From Erythrocercus mccallii (taxonomy: Eukaryota > Chordata > Aves > Passeriformes > Dicruridae): DNA of 64,000 nucleotides. This document shows positions 50,201-62,600 of this stretch, in pieces; position 1 is the first letter of the stretch; every line of letters begins with the position of its first letter. The stretch is taken from NCBI GenBank assembly GCA_013397435.1, contig VZRG01000362.1, positions 499,890-563,889 on the forward strand, read 5' to 3'. The notes under the pieces are model-generated. The model saw only the letters and a list, made by a program, of their open reading frames with translations. It ran no database searches and had not been told where the DNA came from. A program made the translations under genes and the position numbers.

Positions 50201-53200
50201 GGCATCTTCAACAACAAATGTACTCTTAAAGAACAGAATCTGCTTCTGAGATTGTCCATAATGTTGTGGCATCCATCCTTTAAGGACTGGAACCTCTGGA
50301 GTTATTGGTTCTGCCCCAAAGGTGGAGAAAAAAAAATAGTTTTGTACTAATTTTTAAAAGATTTTTGCCCATTTACAGCTCTATTGCGAGGAATTCCAGA
50401 CACTTGAAACTACAGTGCATTATGTTCACTTTCTATTTATTTAAAGAGTAGAAAACCCCACCATTATTTTGTAGCTACATTCCCATCCCAAAACCTCTGT
50501 GGTTACGAACTTTAATGGTATAAGGATGAGATTATGCAATATTGAGTTTGATGAACCACAAAAGATGACCAAAAGAATTTGGTGAAGATTAAATGAGCCA
50601 AGTGGGCTGGAATTTGACAAAGAAATTGGGAAGTACTTAAAAAAAAAGGGTGTAAAAGATGCACAAGTCTTTACATAAGAAACCCCATGAAAGAAATCAG
50701 CCAACTCCAAAAAAAGGGTGATTTGACCAAGGTCAAGGACCAGTTTCTTCCATACCCAAATGATGATGTACTTACAGTGCTGATTGACCCTCCCTGGACA
50801 TGTGAGCACACAGTACCCACAAAAGCCATCCCAATGGATCCACTGAAAGAGCTTCTCCCTCTGCAACAAGAGCAGTTTGTAGGTGGTGTCAACTAATATG
50901 ATTTCTACTAAAAGACACTGCCAAGTTGGAAAGAAATATTGCAAGGCAAAATTTGGTCTTCCTGAAGTCAAGAAGGAATTTATCACCACTGCAGTTTCAT
51001 TCTAATTAATAATGAATATCTGAGTAAGAGCTTGAAAATAATGATGAATGACTTAAGTCTGCTGGGTCAGTGCACTCAATTACAGAATGGCCAAGGTGGG
51101 AAGGGACCTCTGGAGGTCACCCTGTCCCTGGAGCTGATGAACTCTTAAGAATCCATTATAGTTTCTTGTCATTTTTCCAGGTTAAACCATTTTGGAAGTG
51201 CAGGGAATTTTACTCCAGGTATATTTTAATTAATAAACAAGCCCCAAATCATATACATCAACACAGCATGGCTGGTTTTCCCACTGAATGCAAACTTACA
51301 TTATGAGGTGGCCAACATCATTTCTTGAGCGCTTCAGAAGATCTTTCTGTCTCCAAGAAACAAATCTACTCAGCACATCACCAGCTGAACCATCCATCAC
51401 AGATATGTGGTTGGCATCTGTCCAAACCTCTAATCCAACCAAAACAATCTGGATGTTTAATGGTGTATACATCTGAAAAAAAAAAAAAGATAATTAATGT
51501 GCTTCAGCTGTTCTGATGGAATTCTGAAAGATGACTTCTTTACTACTGAGTTAACAATAAGCTGAACATAGTGACCAAGACATAACTTCAATTTCTTTGA
51601 AACTCAATATATGATATTTGTAATTATAAGTGAAATATAAAATATTTATAAATTGTAAACTAAATAAAAATATTTAGAATATAAAACAAAGTATAACTGA
51701 AAACAATCTACTTTATGAAAGTACCTAAACATATCTTTTGGAAAGAAAGCTGCTCTTCTGAACACTATGATAAAACAGAAGAACCCACGTTATTTATTTG
51801 ACCTACCCCATCAACATAATTAATCAGCTCCACTGTTTCCTTTTGCACTGCAGCAGCATCCGAATTCTTCAGCAAAAACTGTAAAATACCACAACAATGT
51901 CAGAGGAGAAAAATGAGCAAAACAATAAAATGTATTTAGTGCTGGATGATACAATTACCCTGTTGTGATCCACAACCACGAATAATTCTACATAGCTTTT
52001 CTGGGGCAGGACAGCTCGCTTCTCCTGCAGACGAGAAAGCACAGTAAGTTAACATAATGAGTTTGCAATGTTGCATTTTGTAATGCGGCCTCAGTTTGTG
52101 TTGGGTTACCCCATAAACGTCTCTGTGTCAGTAATTCACACCCCATCAGACACTGGGATGCCTGAGCCGAAGGGCAGCTTGTGCATTTCATGTCCTACCC
52201 ACAGCTATCCTGGCCAAACTCTGCTCTTGCACTACAGGGTTGCTCCAAGCTATGTGAGATTCCCGTTGTGCTGATGTTCTGTTCCAGGATTTCCTCAGCA
52301 CGGCTCCCGCCAGCTTGGTGTCCATGAAAGCCACAAGGAAATGTCCTGCCAGGCCAATCCCACCTGCAGTGATGCTGTGCCAGAGCAAGAGCCCTGGAGA
52401 TGCCTCGGACTGCAGCTCAAGGGAGAAACAGAAATATATTTACCCTGAGGAGCCTGTCCCTGCTGGAGGTACTGTTTGATGAAAATGTGTATTTCACAGA
52501 CTGCTTCACAAACATCTCACGCTCCAGGCTGCCATTCAGCACGCCACAGTGGAAGGGGATACCCTGCACATCTTCCAATTTATAAAGCACATGTTCAAAT
52601 GTGCTGGATGTGTTGAGGGGCTCCATTCCGTACCATCTGCCTCCAATGTAGAGAATTCCCCTAACAAATCATAATAGAATGAAACATTATTGCATCATTT
52701 TTCCTTGGTCGTTATGACTAGATGAATGAATAACAGCTGGATACTTGGACACTATGTTGACATAAACCATTATTTTAAATTATATTAATATGAGGGTAAG
52801 ATCAAATACCCAACAAAAGACAAAATAGAACTTATTTAAAATACTCAACAAATGTGGGCTTCTTGAATCAGTTAGAAAAAGAGGGGAAAAAAAGAGAATG
52901 AAGCCAAATGGTTAGTAAATGAGTCTGGAGCTGATGCAAAGGGTCCCTTTCAGCCCTTATCTCTATTCATTTAAAGGACTGCCAGGATGTGTCCTGATTT
53001 ATTGTGAGTGACAGCTCTCTGTGAAACTTCACCTGAAAGATACATGGGTGAATTTTATCCCATTTCTAATTTATTGGATTTGAAACACAAAAAAATGCTT
53101 CAAATTTGCACAAAATTTTTTCCTGGAAATGGTTTGTCTTTTGAAATGTGCCCATTCATAAGACAAAGTTGTTTGCAGGAGTGTTTTAAGTTCAACAAAA

Positions 53201-56200
53201 GCTTCATCAAGGTAAGATTTTTTTCTGCAAAGGCATCTCTGGTCATGACATTCACATCAAGTACTAGGAGCCTCAATTCTTGCCCAGGTTCTGCCTAGAT
53301 TTATTACAGTTTCATATTATCTTTTTTTCTGTGAAGGAATTTTGGAAAAAGGGAAAAAAGTAGGAGTTGAGGGAAACTATAAAACAATGAGTTTCAGCTT
53401 CATCAAAAGGTGAAATATTCAAAAAATAGGAAGAGGAAATACCTAAGGCCATCACATGTGCTAAGAGCAAGTGTGGAGTCAGCAATTCCTTCAACAGTGC
53501 CATGATAATAACAGTGTGTCTGAAATACAACAAACCCACATAATTAGTGACACAACAAGGTGGTTGCCTTCAACTGCAAACTTATGTTCTAACTAACCTT
53601 ATTATTTGCATGACATCAGGGTTGGCTGTTAGAAATTCACAGAGAAATTAGAAATTCACAGAGAAATTAGAAATTCACTCCCTACTTGGGAAGTAATCCT
53701 GACCTTGGAGGAGAATATCCCTTGACACGAGCACCTAAAGTAGCCTGTGGTCTCTTGGTTCTAGAACACAGCCAGCTTTTTAGTTCAATCCATGACCATC
53801 CTTCATAAAAATATTTTAATCTACATTGCTCCTGCTCTTAGAGTCCTCTCAAAGGCTGCTCTGAGAAGATCTTTGGTGCACAAACCACACAATTAAGTCT
53901 CACTGAGCTCACGGGCAGCTTGGAGTTGAAATGAAATTTAGAAGTATTTATAAGGCTTGTTTGATACAGGATTTAAAAACTATAGAGCTTTGATGCTGTC
54001 ATTGTACCTTAAATTGCATATTATGCAAAGGTGGCTCAAATTCAGGCTTGGCATAATCTTCTGGCAAGTCCTTTCACACCTTGGGGAACAGGGGTGCTGC
54101 GTCCCACAAACAGCCCAGTCCCTCATGAACCTCATGTTTAGATCACTGGTAACTGTTAAACAGAAATGCTCCACTATGAAAACTCACAAAAGTCTCATTC
54201 CCAGCAAATATATTTTTCTTGGCTTCCCTGGTTTTTCAGAGAAAATTCTGGCACAAAGGGGAAGTTGTATTATGTACAATACCTCATTTTTGGATGGTGT
54301 TGCCTGCAGTTTCCCATTTTTCCCATATGTGTACAGCTTAAAGTCGTCACTAAGAAGTTTTCTGGAAACAAAAATAAACTACTGCTCTTTTAATGGTGTA
54401 GAAACAAGAAACAAGTCAAGAATCCTGGTAAGTGCTACATTCTGTTAGCAGCACACTCAATGCTAAATTATTATTAAAATCCAAGCACATGAAACAAAAT
54501 ACTTTAAAAAGAGCTGGCGTTTTGGAAAATAAGTTATTTTGAAACTTACTATTATTTTTTTAACTAAAATATCCATAGAGAGGAATCTAAGCAGACTCAT
54601 TTGCATAAGGACCTGGCCTATTACCGGCTCAGGAATGAGGAACAAGAGAAATAGAAAAACTTCTTCAAATGCAACACAACTAAAACCCCTCTGCCCTGCT
54701 AATAAAAAACTAATGTCGAACTGAATTCTAATTTTCTCTAAGGATTTTCTGAAATGTTCTATCTTGCACTGCTAATAAAAAAAATCAAAATACATTTCTT
54801 CACAGCTAGAAAAGCCATTATTCCCTTCTATTTGCAAGATATTACCACAACAGAGACATTATATTTAATACTATTTAACAGAGTTGTTTTGTAGTTGCTA
54901 CAATCTGCCATTTAAATGGTTTCCTCTGATTTTTTTCAGTACAAAAATGCTTGTCTGTATGCAACTAACCCCAAAACCAGATAATTCCTTAGAACACTCT
55001 ATCACATACTTATTTTTCTTCAGCTTTAGGAGGTATGTTCCATTTCTAGTTTTAACTGAGTAAGAAAGATTGTCATCTGAATGCTCCTGAAAACAGAACA
55101 AAGATATCACTTAATTAGGTGATTTTTCTATTCGGTTTTGTTAATTCCATATTTTGCTTGACAAGAGAGCACCAGCTACTGTGTATGTTTTAAGTAAAAA
55201 AACACAGATTCCTAACCCTCAGGCTTCTGTATTTCAAACTCTCAGCAGCAAGTGAACCTTCTCTCCTCTATAAAGTTTAAATTCTATGAATCTATATTTT
55301 CATTTAGACAGGAGGGCACAGTCCATGAATGCACTCTTTGCTAAGTACCACGTCGTGCTTTGGGACACTCCTTATGTAAATCAGATAAACGACTCCCAGT
55401 TTTTTATCCCCTAATTGGTTTGCACAAAGATGACTAATGCTGTTTCATTAACAGTTACTTCAGTAAATGAACTCCGGATCTGGCACAAAGGTAAATTATC
55501 TCAGAACTGAGGAATTAAGGCTCAGGTTTCTCTTTTAACTCATCTTTTAACCTGTGCCACTCTGTGGGACCATTTTTATCCTTTTGGTGCTGCATGGCTG
55601 AAATCCTCTGGTTATTATCCAAAGACCAGAACATAGCATGGATGTTAGCTCAAGTTCAACATCTAATCTGACTCAGAAGAAATGCAAATATTCTTCATGT
55701 TCCGTCTCACTTCTGTCTTACAAGGTCATTAATAGGATTAGAAGTTTGGAAGGCACTCAGAATACAATCACAGGCCTTTGTGGGAACAAATTTACTTAAA
55801 ACTATATGGAAACACTAAGAATCAGAAGAGAGAGTGAGGCTCATTTCATTAGAAAAATCTCTATATACCATCCATCATATGTGTGTGTAATGTAGGACAG
55901 TGTTTTGAAAAACAGCAACCATCAGAAAAAAAGAAAATCAGATAGAATAACAAACCTCATGAGAAAATGGGGGATGTTTCTCTCTGCCTGTCAGACTTTG
56001 AGGAATGATTATTTCTAATGTAGAAAGTCTGGATGTGTGTTCAGAGGATACACCTGAAAATAAAGTTTGAAACTGGTAAAGAATCAGAAAGGATAAGGCA
56101 TTATGTTGGCACCTGCACAGTGGTGATAGGCAAAAGCCTACTCTGATCCAGCCAGAAATGGAGAAAGAGTGAAATAGTTCAGGAATGATCAAACTGACTT

Positions 56201-57782
56201 TAAAAAAATTTACTATAGACTAAAGCTGGAGTCTTCTGGAGCACACCAAGAAGAACTATCAAATCATTTAAACAAAATCTTAATTTTCTCATATTCTGGG
56301 TTATTGACTTTCTGACTTTGTCATTTTCTCTTTCACAACCGACACTTTTAACCTGATGTACCACAGAAAATTGATGCAGCTGGCCTTCTGCTTTCTCCAT
56401 TGTCCTGAATAAGGAATATTTTAGTTGTCCTCTGGATACAATTTATCCACCTCCTGTGTGGAAGAAAATATGGCTCACCACACTGCCTCCAGCCATTGCC
56501 TTATCTTGCATTTTGTTTGTCCTAGCAACAGTCAGATCTTTGCAAAAGGTTTGTAGCCTTTTACATGATATCAGAATTATCTCCAGAACAACATGCTAAT
56601 GCAGGAAGCTAAAGATAAGAAGCCTGCCAAGTATCTGGTTTCAGGTAAATGGGTTTATGAAGACAAAAACAATCTCCAGTGACTTTTTAGAAAATTGTGT
56701 GAAGCTGAATTAATCTTCCTTTTTCTTGTCTGCGTATCAACTGGTTTGATCAACAGAAACACAACCATTGCTTTTAAGCAGAATCAACAATAACATGAGT
56801 TTTAACCAATGGAAGTGGTTTCTTCCTTCTTAAATTGTTATTTCATAAGGAAACAAAGAGATTTCTTCACATTTATAGTAGTACAAAGTCATCCCCAGCC
56901 TCCCACATTCCTGTGAAAGGAATTCATAATTGCAAAACATCACACAACCAGCCATTCAAAGTGAGCAGGGCTCTCCAGTGTAATGGTGATCTCTACCTGT
57001 TAGATAGCATCAGGATTTTTAAAAGCTAGGTGCAGGTAGCTTATGTTTAACAGTGCTGGCTGCAATTGCAATCAAAAGGTGGAAGCTGATATTAGCAAAC
57101 CGGTCTGAAAAGAATATTAGCACTTCACATTGTGATTTTGCTCTTAATCTTCAATAATTTTATTATCTAAATCACAAAATCCATTCTGTTTCACGAGTCA
57201 AGTGTATGTTGTACTACCTATGGAGATGCTCTTTTAACAAGTCAAATTTTGACATCTGAAAGCAGGAAACCGTCTTTGATGCACGCCATAAAAATACCAC
57301 TTTCTCAGAAACATTTCAGGTGTTACACTTAAATATAAAATATGAAGCCAAATCATAAATGGAGATGAGTTAATGAAAAATTACAATGAAATTGTAGGAA
57401 TTTCCTCACATTTGTGAAGAAGAAATGTTTTTCTACAGTCTCTAATATTGATAAGAGTGACGGCAACTGCAGTTGTAACAACCAGTGTCCTGCACAGAAA
57501 ATTATGTACATACCTTTGACATCCAGGAAGAAAAAAACCCACAAAGAGCTCAACTATAGAAAGTTTCAACCTGTAATCTTTTCTAAGATTCTCTCAATGA
57601 CCAGGGCTGCACAGGGAGAGCTGTGGCTCAATGTCAAAGGTGTGCATCATTTCGATCAGGGTCCAAGCAGACTTGGAGAAACTTTTTGAATATGTAAAAA
57701 AAGAAAGCTTACCTTTTATCCAAAAAGGGTTTCCAGTAAAAAGTAGTCCCAAAGTGAACAAAAATAGGCTGTGCATTAACAT
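44208..57782 (-). CDS. ADAM9-like disintegrin and metalloproteinase
   Basis: Predicted type I membrane sheddase of the reprolysin family. Minus exons: 57713-57782, 55956-56053, 55010-55086, 54283-54361, 53443-53519, 52444-52660, 51959-52024, 51807-51878, 51300-51472, 50776-50860, 49784-49905, 49289-49460, 48408-48497, 47980-48175, 47761-47866, 47392-47566, 46916-46996, 46151-46256, 45398-45530, 44960-45023, 44208-44273; 2325 nt, 774 codons plus stop, all phases joining. Order: hydrophobic signal (MLMHSLFLFTLGLLF); prodomain with cysteine-switch candidate CDGLR (C about 130); furin-type site REKR|AV (about 209); metalloprotease with intact zinc motif HELGHNLGMKHD (353-364) and Met-turn YIMHS; disintegrin domain, loop CRAKQDVCDLPEYC; Cys-rich region; EGF-like segment ending GYGGSVDSGP; one membrane helix (about 694-714); short basic tail. 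Cys-rich to membrane regions are closest to ADAM9 among the ADAMs I recall. It lies between PSTK and PAAT, where humans have no ADAM. The last exon and tail are least certain. Confidence 0.88.
46222..46347 (-). repeat. Duplicated 3' splice site region of ADAM exon 18
   Basis: About 63 bp containing the exon 18 acceptor and its first codons is imperfectly repeated in the intron just upstream in the gene. The strongest cores are 46237-46270 and 46300-46333, differing at three positions. The extra copy keeps the acceptor (GGGCTGTAG, then GGGTGTGAC). In frame it runs 20 codons to a TAG that is the AG of the normal acceptor. Confidence 0.85.
49191..49250. repeat. (AATAG)12 microsatellite
   Basis: Twelve uninterrupted AATAG pentamers occupy 49191-49250, flanked by GAAG and AAAAG variants. 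They lie in ADAM intron 12, about 40 bp beyond the exon 12 donor in the direction of transcription, and are probably length-polymorphic. Confidence 0.97.
51079..51135 (-). repeat. Short CR1 3' terminal fragment
   Basis: TTACAGAATGGCCAAGGTGG, then GGGACCTCTGGAGGTCACC resembles the last 50-60 bp of a minus-oriented CR1. It lies in ADAM intron 9. Short, hence moderate confidence. Confidence 0.6.
53631..53678. repeat. 19-bp tandem repeat, about 2.5 units
   Basis: The unit AGAAATTCACAGAGAAATT starts at 53631, 53650 and (partial) 53669. It lies in an ADAM intron between exons 4 and 5. Confidence 0.9.
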
Positions 57783-58930
57783 GACTTCCTGGAGAAACTA
57801 CTCCAGCATCCGAGCTGGCTCTGGCTGCAGTGCAGGGAACCAGAAGAACAAGAACCGTCTGCTCCCAAGCTAAACAACAGAAAAAGCTCTCTGATACTGC
57901 ATCTCCGCTGAGGAAATGGGAAGTAAAATTTAATCCACTAGGCTTGTGAGAAAACTGGTCAGACAGCCTAATGCAAATAAAAAGCAGCACATTCTTAAAT
58001 GCTGATTGGAGAAAGACCAAGTCCCGTGTTGGGATCAAATTGGTTTATTCTAAAGGATTTTTATCCCAAGATCATATGGGATTAGAAACATAAAATATTG
58101 CTACTGACAAGTGCAGTGTTTAGGATGTTTATCCTGGCTACTGCCAGCTCAATAAAAAACTAGCGTGAATCAATTTACTCTTTGAAATTTCAGCTTCTTG
58201 TCTTCCATTTTTTCATCTTTACATAAAAACAGCATGCATATGAACACATGAAAATCCCCAAAAGAGAGGTTCTACCCAGTCCCTTCTATGTTAAACACAA
58301 TTCTCCTCACCAAAAGTCCATAATTTTGTGCAGATCAGAGTCCAGGATCAGAGTAATCTTCCATGCCGCCACATTGTCCCCAAAAGCAGAAAATAAATGC
58401 TTCTAAAACTGGATGAGTTTGCAATGCATTTCAGAAGTATCAAGCGCATTTAGAAACACAAAAATGAGACCGAGACAACACACACAAACATTTACATTAA
58501 TTAATTTTAATTAATTCTTTGATTAAAGCAGAGAAAATTCAGTTTACCATTGCTAGTAAATCCTTAATCCTGGTAAAACAATGCCTTAAGTGACAAAAAG
58601 CAGAATGCTGGCTGTATTTGTGTTATTAATTTGTCAAAGCCTGTTCAGGTCCATTTCCCGAGAGTCACAGACTGAGAACACCCCGAACATTCCTGCACTG
58701 AGCCCTGGGTGAAAGCAGAATTTGACACTCTCATTGCTCGGGTCTGTGTCTGCCACAGCCTCAGGAGCAGCATTCCCCAACTCCAGAAGGTGAGATGCTA
58801 CTGAAAATTAAATGAACCCCATCTTTTATTTATGGCCTCTTTTATTCATAGCCTCTCTCCTGTGTGGTGCGCTATCAGGACACAACTCAAGAGAATCCCG
58901 CTGCTCCAGATTTTGACATATTAGCGAGTT
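57783..58930. other. ADAM 5' flank and intergenic DNA
   Basis: AT-rich sequence upstream of the ADAM signal-peptide exon. There is no CpG island and no clear TATA or other core element, and a non-coding first exon could lie here. This contrasts with the CpG-island promoters of the other four genes and suggests tissue-restricted expression of the ADAM gene (inference). Confidence 0.45.
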
Positions 58931-59084
58931 TCACAGAATCCGGCAATCATTTCAGCTGGAAAAGACCTTTGAGATATTGAGGGCGACAGGGGAGCCTGTT
59001 CAGCGCTGGATCACACTGTGGGGAAAGAGCCTTTTCCTCATATCCACCCTAGACCTCTCCTGGCACAACTTCAGGGTCAGTCTC
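58931..59084 (-). repeat. CR1 LINE fragment (left arm of opposed pair)
   Basis: Minus-oriented CR1: TCACAGAATCCGGCAATC, then TGGAAAAGACCTTTGAGAT, then CTCATATCCACCCTAGACC and TCTCCTGGCACAACTTCAGG. It abuts a plus-oriented CR1 at about 59085. Confidence 0.8.
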
Positions 59085-59384
59085 TTCTCCCAAGCAACCA
59101 GCGACAGGACAGGAGGACTTTGTCTTCCATTGCACCGCAGGAGGTTCAGGGTGGACATGACGAGGAATTTCTTCTCAGAAGGAGTGATTACACATCGGAA
59201 TGGGCTGCCAGGGAGGTGGGCGAGTCAGAGGCGTTTAAGGAAAGACTGCACGTAGCACTCAGTGCCAAGGTACGGCTGGCACGGCGATGCTGGGTGGTGT
59301 ATCGGGCTCGGTAATGTCAGAAGCGTTTTCCACAGCGATGCTGGGTGGTGTATTGGGCTCAGTAATCTCAGAGGTGTTTTCCAC
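59085..59384 (+). repeat. CR1 LINE fragment (right arm) with duplicated 3' tail
   Basis: Plus-oriented CR1: AAGCAACCAGCGACAGGACA, then GGGCTGCCAGGGAGGTGG, then a 3' tail present twice as 50-bp units (59285-59334 and 59335-59384) beginning CGATGCTGGGTGGTGTAT. The units differ at several positions. The element ends about 220 bp before the PAAT start codon. Confidence 0.8.
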
Positions 59385-59603
59385 GCCAATTCACTCCGGC
59401 TCTTCGCGCCCCTCGGCCGCTCCCGGGCTGTGGGCGCCGCTCGGCCCCCGGCGCTCCCTCAGGCGCTTCCCGCCGCCGCCCAGCGCGCAGCCGCGGAGCC
59501 CCCGCGCGGCGCAGGCGCGTCCCGGCCGCGGCCGCCGCTGAGGGTGGCTCGGTGCCGCTTCCCCGCCCGGCTGTCCCCGCCGGGCACCCTCCGGGGCTCT
59601 GCC
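59385..59603 (+). promoter_or_regulatory. C10orf88/PAAT CpG-rich promoter and 5' UTR
   Basis: Very GC- and CpG-rich sequence begins abruptly after the CR1 tail and continues through coding exons 1 and 2 to about 60040. No TATA box is seen. The transcription start is not resolved. Confidence 0.65.
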
Positions 59604-62600
59604 ATGTCCAGCGGCTGCGCGGCGGCGGAGGAGGAGGCGGAGGAGAGCGGCGGGGAGCCGCGCTGTGTGTCGGCGCGGTGCTCCTGGCCCTGCGCGCCGC
59701 CGGGCGGCCTGGCCCGGGCGCTGTGCCTGCGGCGGGGTGCGGGGGACGGCGAGCTCGGGTGAGGGCCGGGCGAGAGGGGGCTCCGGGCTGGGCCGGGCAG
59801 GAGCGGGGCTAGCGGGACAACGCGTGTCGCTTCTCCCCCGCAGCAGCGAGGCCGTGCTGGCGGAGCGGCGGGCGGGCGGCCAGGAGCCCTGCGAGCTGCG
59901 GCTGCAGTGCCGGCCCGGCGACGAGATGGTGTCCGTGGGGATCGTGAGCCAGGCCCGGAACATGGAGGTGTACGTGGGCGAGGAGTACTGCGGCACGGGC
60001 CGGGGACAGAGCCGCGGCTCCCGGCCGGCCCCGGGGTGAGTGGTGCGCCCGGGCGCTGCTGGGTCCCGCACACGCTGCAGGCTGGCTGTGCTCTGTGTGT
60101 GTGTCTCTGTGAGGGGCTCCTGCTGCTTGACACTGAGGGCTTTAAAAGGCTGAGAGAATTGAGGCTGTTCAGTCTGGAGAAGGCGCTTAGGGAGACCCTG
60201 CAGCGTATTCCGCTGCCTAAAAGGGCTGCGAGAGAGCTGGGAGGGACTTTAGACAAGGACTTGGAGGTACAAGGGCAGAGTTAGGTGGGATGTTGGGGAG
60301 AATTTCCTCCCTGTGAGGGTGGGAAAGCCCTGGCACAGGGTGCCCAGAGCAGCCGTGGCTGCCCCTAGATTCCTGGAAGTGCCCAAGGCCAGGCTGGACA
60401 GTGGGGCTGGAACACCCTGGGACAGTGGGAGTTGTCCCTGCCCATGGCAGGGTGTGAAACTGAGTGACTTTTAAGGTTCCTTCCAACCCATCCCATTCTT
60501 GGGTTCTGTGAAAGACCTCTTGTCTCTTTGATAAGTAGTCATCTCACACTTCAAAGAACAAGAGAGATTTAAAAAAGGTTTTGTTTTCCCCTTCAATACT
60601 TTCTATGCTTTGCTAGGGGAGATAAAGCTTTGTTTCTGTTTTGTTTTTAAGTCATTACATGGCACATCTGCTGCTTAATTAGCTAAATAGAAACCAGACG
60701 ACTCAGAGCCTCAGGCAGGATGTGTGAATAATGTACTGAACCTCAAAAGCTTCTCTAGTGCACAGTGCATGCACACATACGAGTAATTTTTACGTAAATA
60801 TTTTATAAGATTCATTACAAGTTGCATCTAAGCATTAAAGCTGCTATTAGAAAGTAAAAAACTGCTTAAAACTAGAAACTAAAACTGCTGTTGTAAACCA
60901 TAAATCTGCATTAGAAATGTGTTCCAGTCAGTCTTGTTTCATATCTAAATATTTACCAATATGGTGTATTTCTACAAGAAAAAGTACCTTGTGTATTGAT
61001 GTCACAGCTTGTTTATTTTATTTTCCTAGTGAAACTGAAGAGGTTACTTTATACCACAAGTACCTTAAGTTTGAATGCCCTGCAGCCTCCTGTAGAATTA
61101 AGGTAGGGAGTGGAACAGCACTGTTTTATTTTTCCTTTATCTTTTTAATCACTTAATCAACTAAATTGCATTGCTCTTAGTAAAATTATTGGTTTTATGT
61201 ACTTCATCTCTTCACATAATCACTTAAAAATCTGTTGGCAGGCACTTCGTCTTGATGACATAGTGCTCCTTTTAAATTGGTATCTCAGTTTTCTTTTCTT
61301 GAAGACATTCTATGATACAGATAATTTAGTCTTGAAGAAAAAAAACCATAAACCAGATAAACTGCAGATCTGTGGTTAGAACTGTCAGCTCTGGGGTTAA
61401 ACAAGCTTGTGAAAATCATGTGGGCACTACTCTTAAATGCTTTGAAAATGCTTTGCACTCAGGCACCTCTGTTCCAGTCAGAATTTTAAGGGAAATAATA
61501 GTAGGAGAAATTGGCTTAATTTCCCTGGAAAAAAGTTCAGGATAGTTTTTCCCAAGACTCAAAGAACAATGCATTGTACACTATACACAAAGAAAACATG
61601 AAATGATTTTTCCCTAACCAAAGTATTTTTTTTCCTTCTTGCGATAGCTGCTCTCCTTTGGTGAGAAGCACAGAGTACTCATCAGTAAAATAATTCTAGA
61701 AGTGAAAGCAGTGTCTGCAAAACTAGCAACTGATTTTCCTTCACTAGGCTCAAGCATAGATCTAGACAGAGTGCAAACTATAATGGAATCCATGGGATCT
61801 AAGTTGTCTCCAGGCGCTCAGCAGCTCATGGACATGGTGCGGTGTCAGCAGAAAGTAAGTCACTTTTCCACAAACACAAACTGCCACTTCACCGCTTAGG
61901 AATGTTCTAAAAAGATTTGGGGGTTTTTTAATCTGCACTTACTGCCATTTTCATCCTGATTTAGGTGCTGCCACTCAAATGAGTGCAATGAATAAAGGTT
62001 GTGTACTTCAGGATTTAGTAGTATTATATGCACTGTGATAATTTTAAGCTTCACTGCCACCCTGCTCTCCTTTTGCCTGTCTGTCGCTGCTGGTCAAGGC
62101 TGGTGGGCATTTTCCCTGGAATGTTTGGGGTGTAAATTGTTGAGCTGGTTCGTCTCTTTAATGGTCATTATAACCATGTCACCTTCAACTAAAAGGAATG
62201 TGCTCTCACAGAACATTTACTTTAGATCCTAATCCTGCAAAGTGGGCTGTATCAACAGAATCCTGAATCCATCTGATGTTAATAATTCAGTTTTGGGGAC
62301 ACAGTATGGTAAAAATGAAGTCAGTAAAGCTCTTTTCTTACTTGAACACTGACAAGATGATTAACAATTCATATTTACAAGGATTGTAGTTAAAAACTAC
62401 TTTTAAAATCTTTACAAGTAGAATGCTGGGTTATAAAGTATCTATTGTTATTGCTGTGTAATTTCCAGGATATTTGAATACTCAAATGTTAATGGTATTG
62501 TCTTTCTCCCCATCAGAACAGTTTCCCTTTTGGAGACAAACTCAGTTGGATCTTGGGGAAGAATTCTGACTTTGGAGGTGACCGTGCAGTAGATGGATTG

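Noticed and set aside
50441..50989. 182-codon minus frame
   Set aside because: It overlaps ADAM exon 10 in a different frame; the frame joining exons 9 and 11 gives the metalloprotease sequence.
59391..60256. Long minus-strand frames over PAAT exons 1-2
   Set aside because: High GC suppresses stop codons. The plus strand carries the real exons with splice sites.
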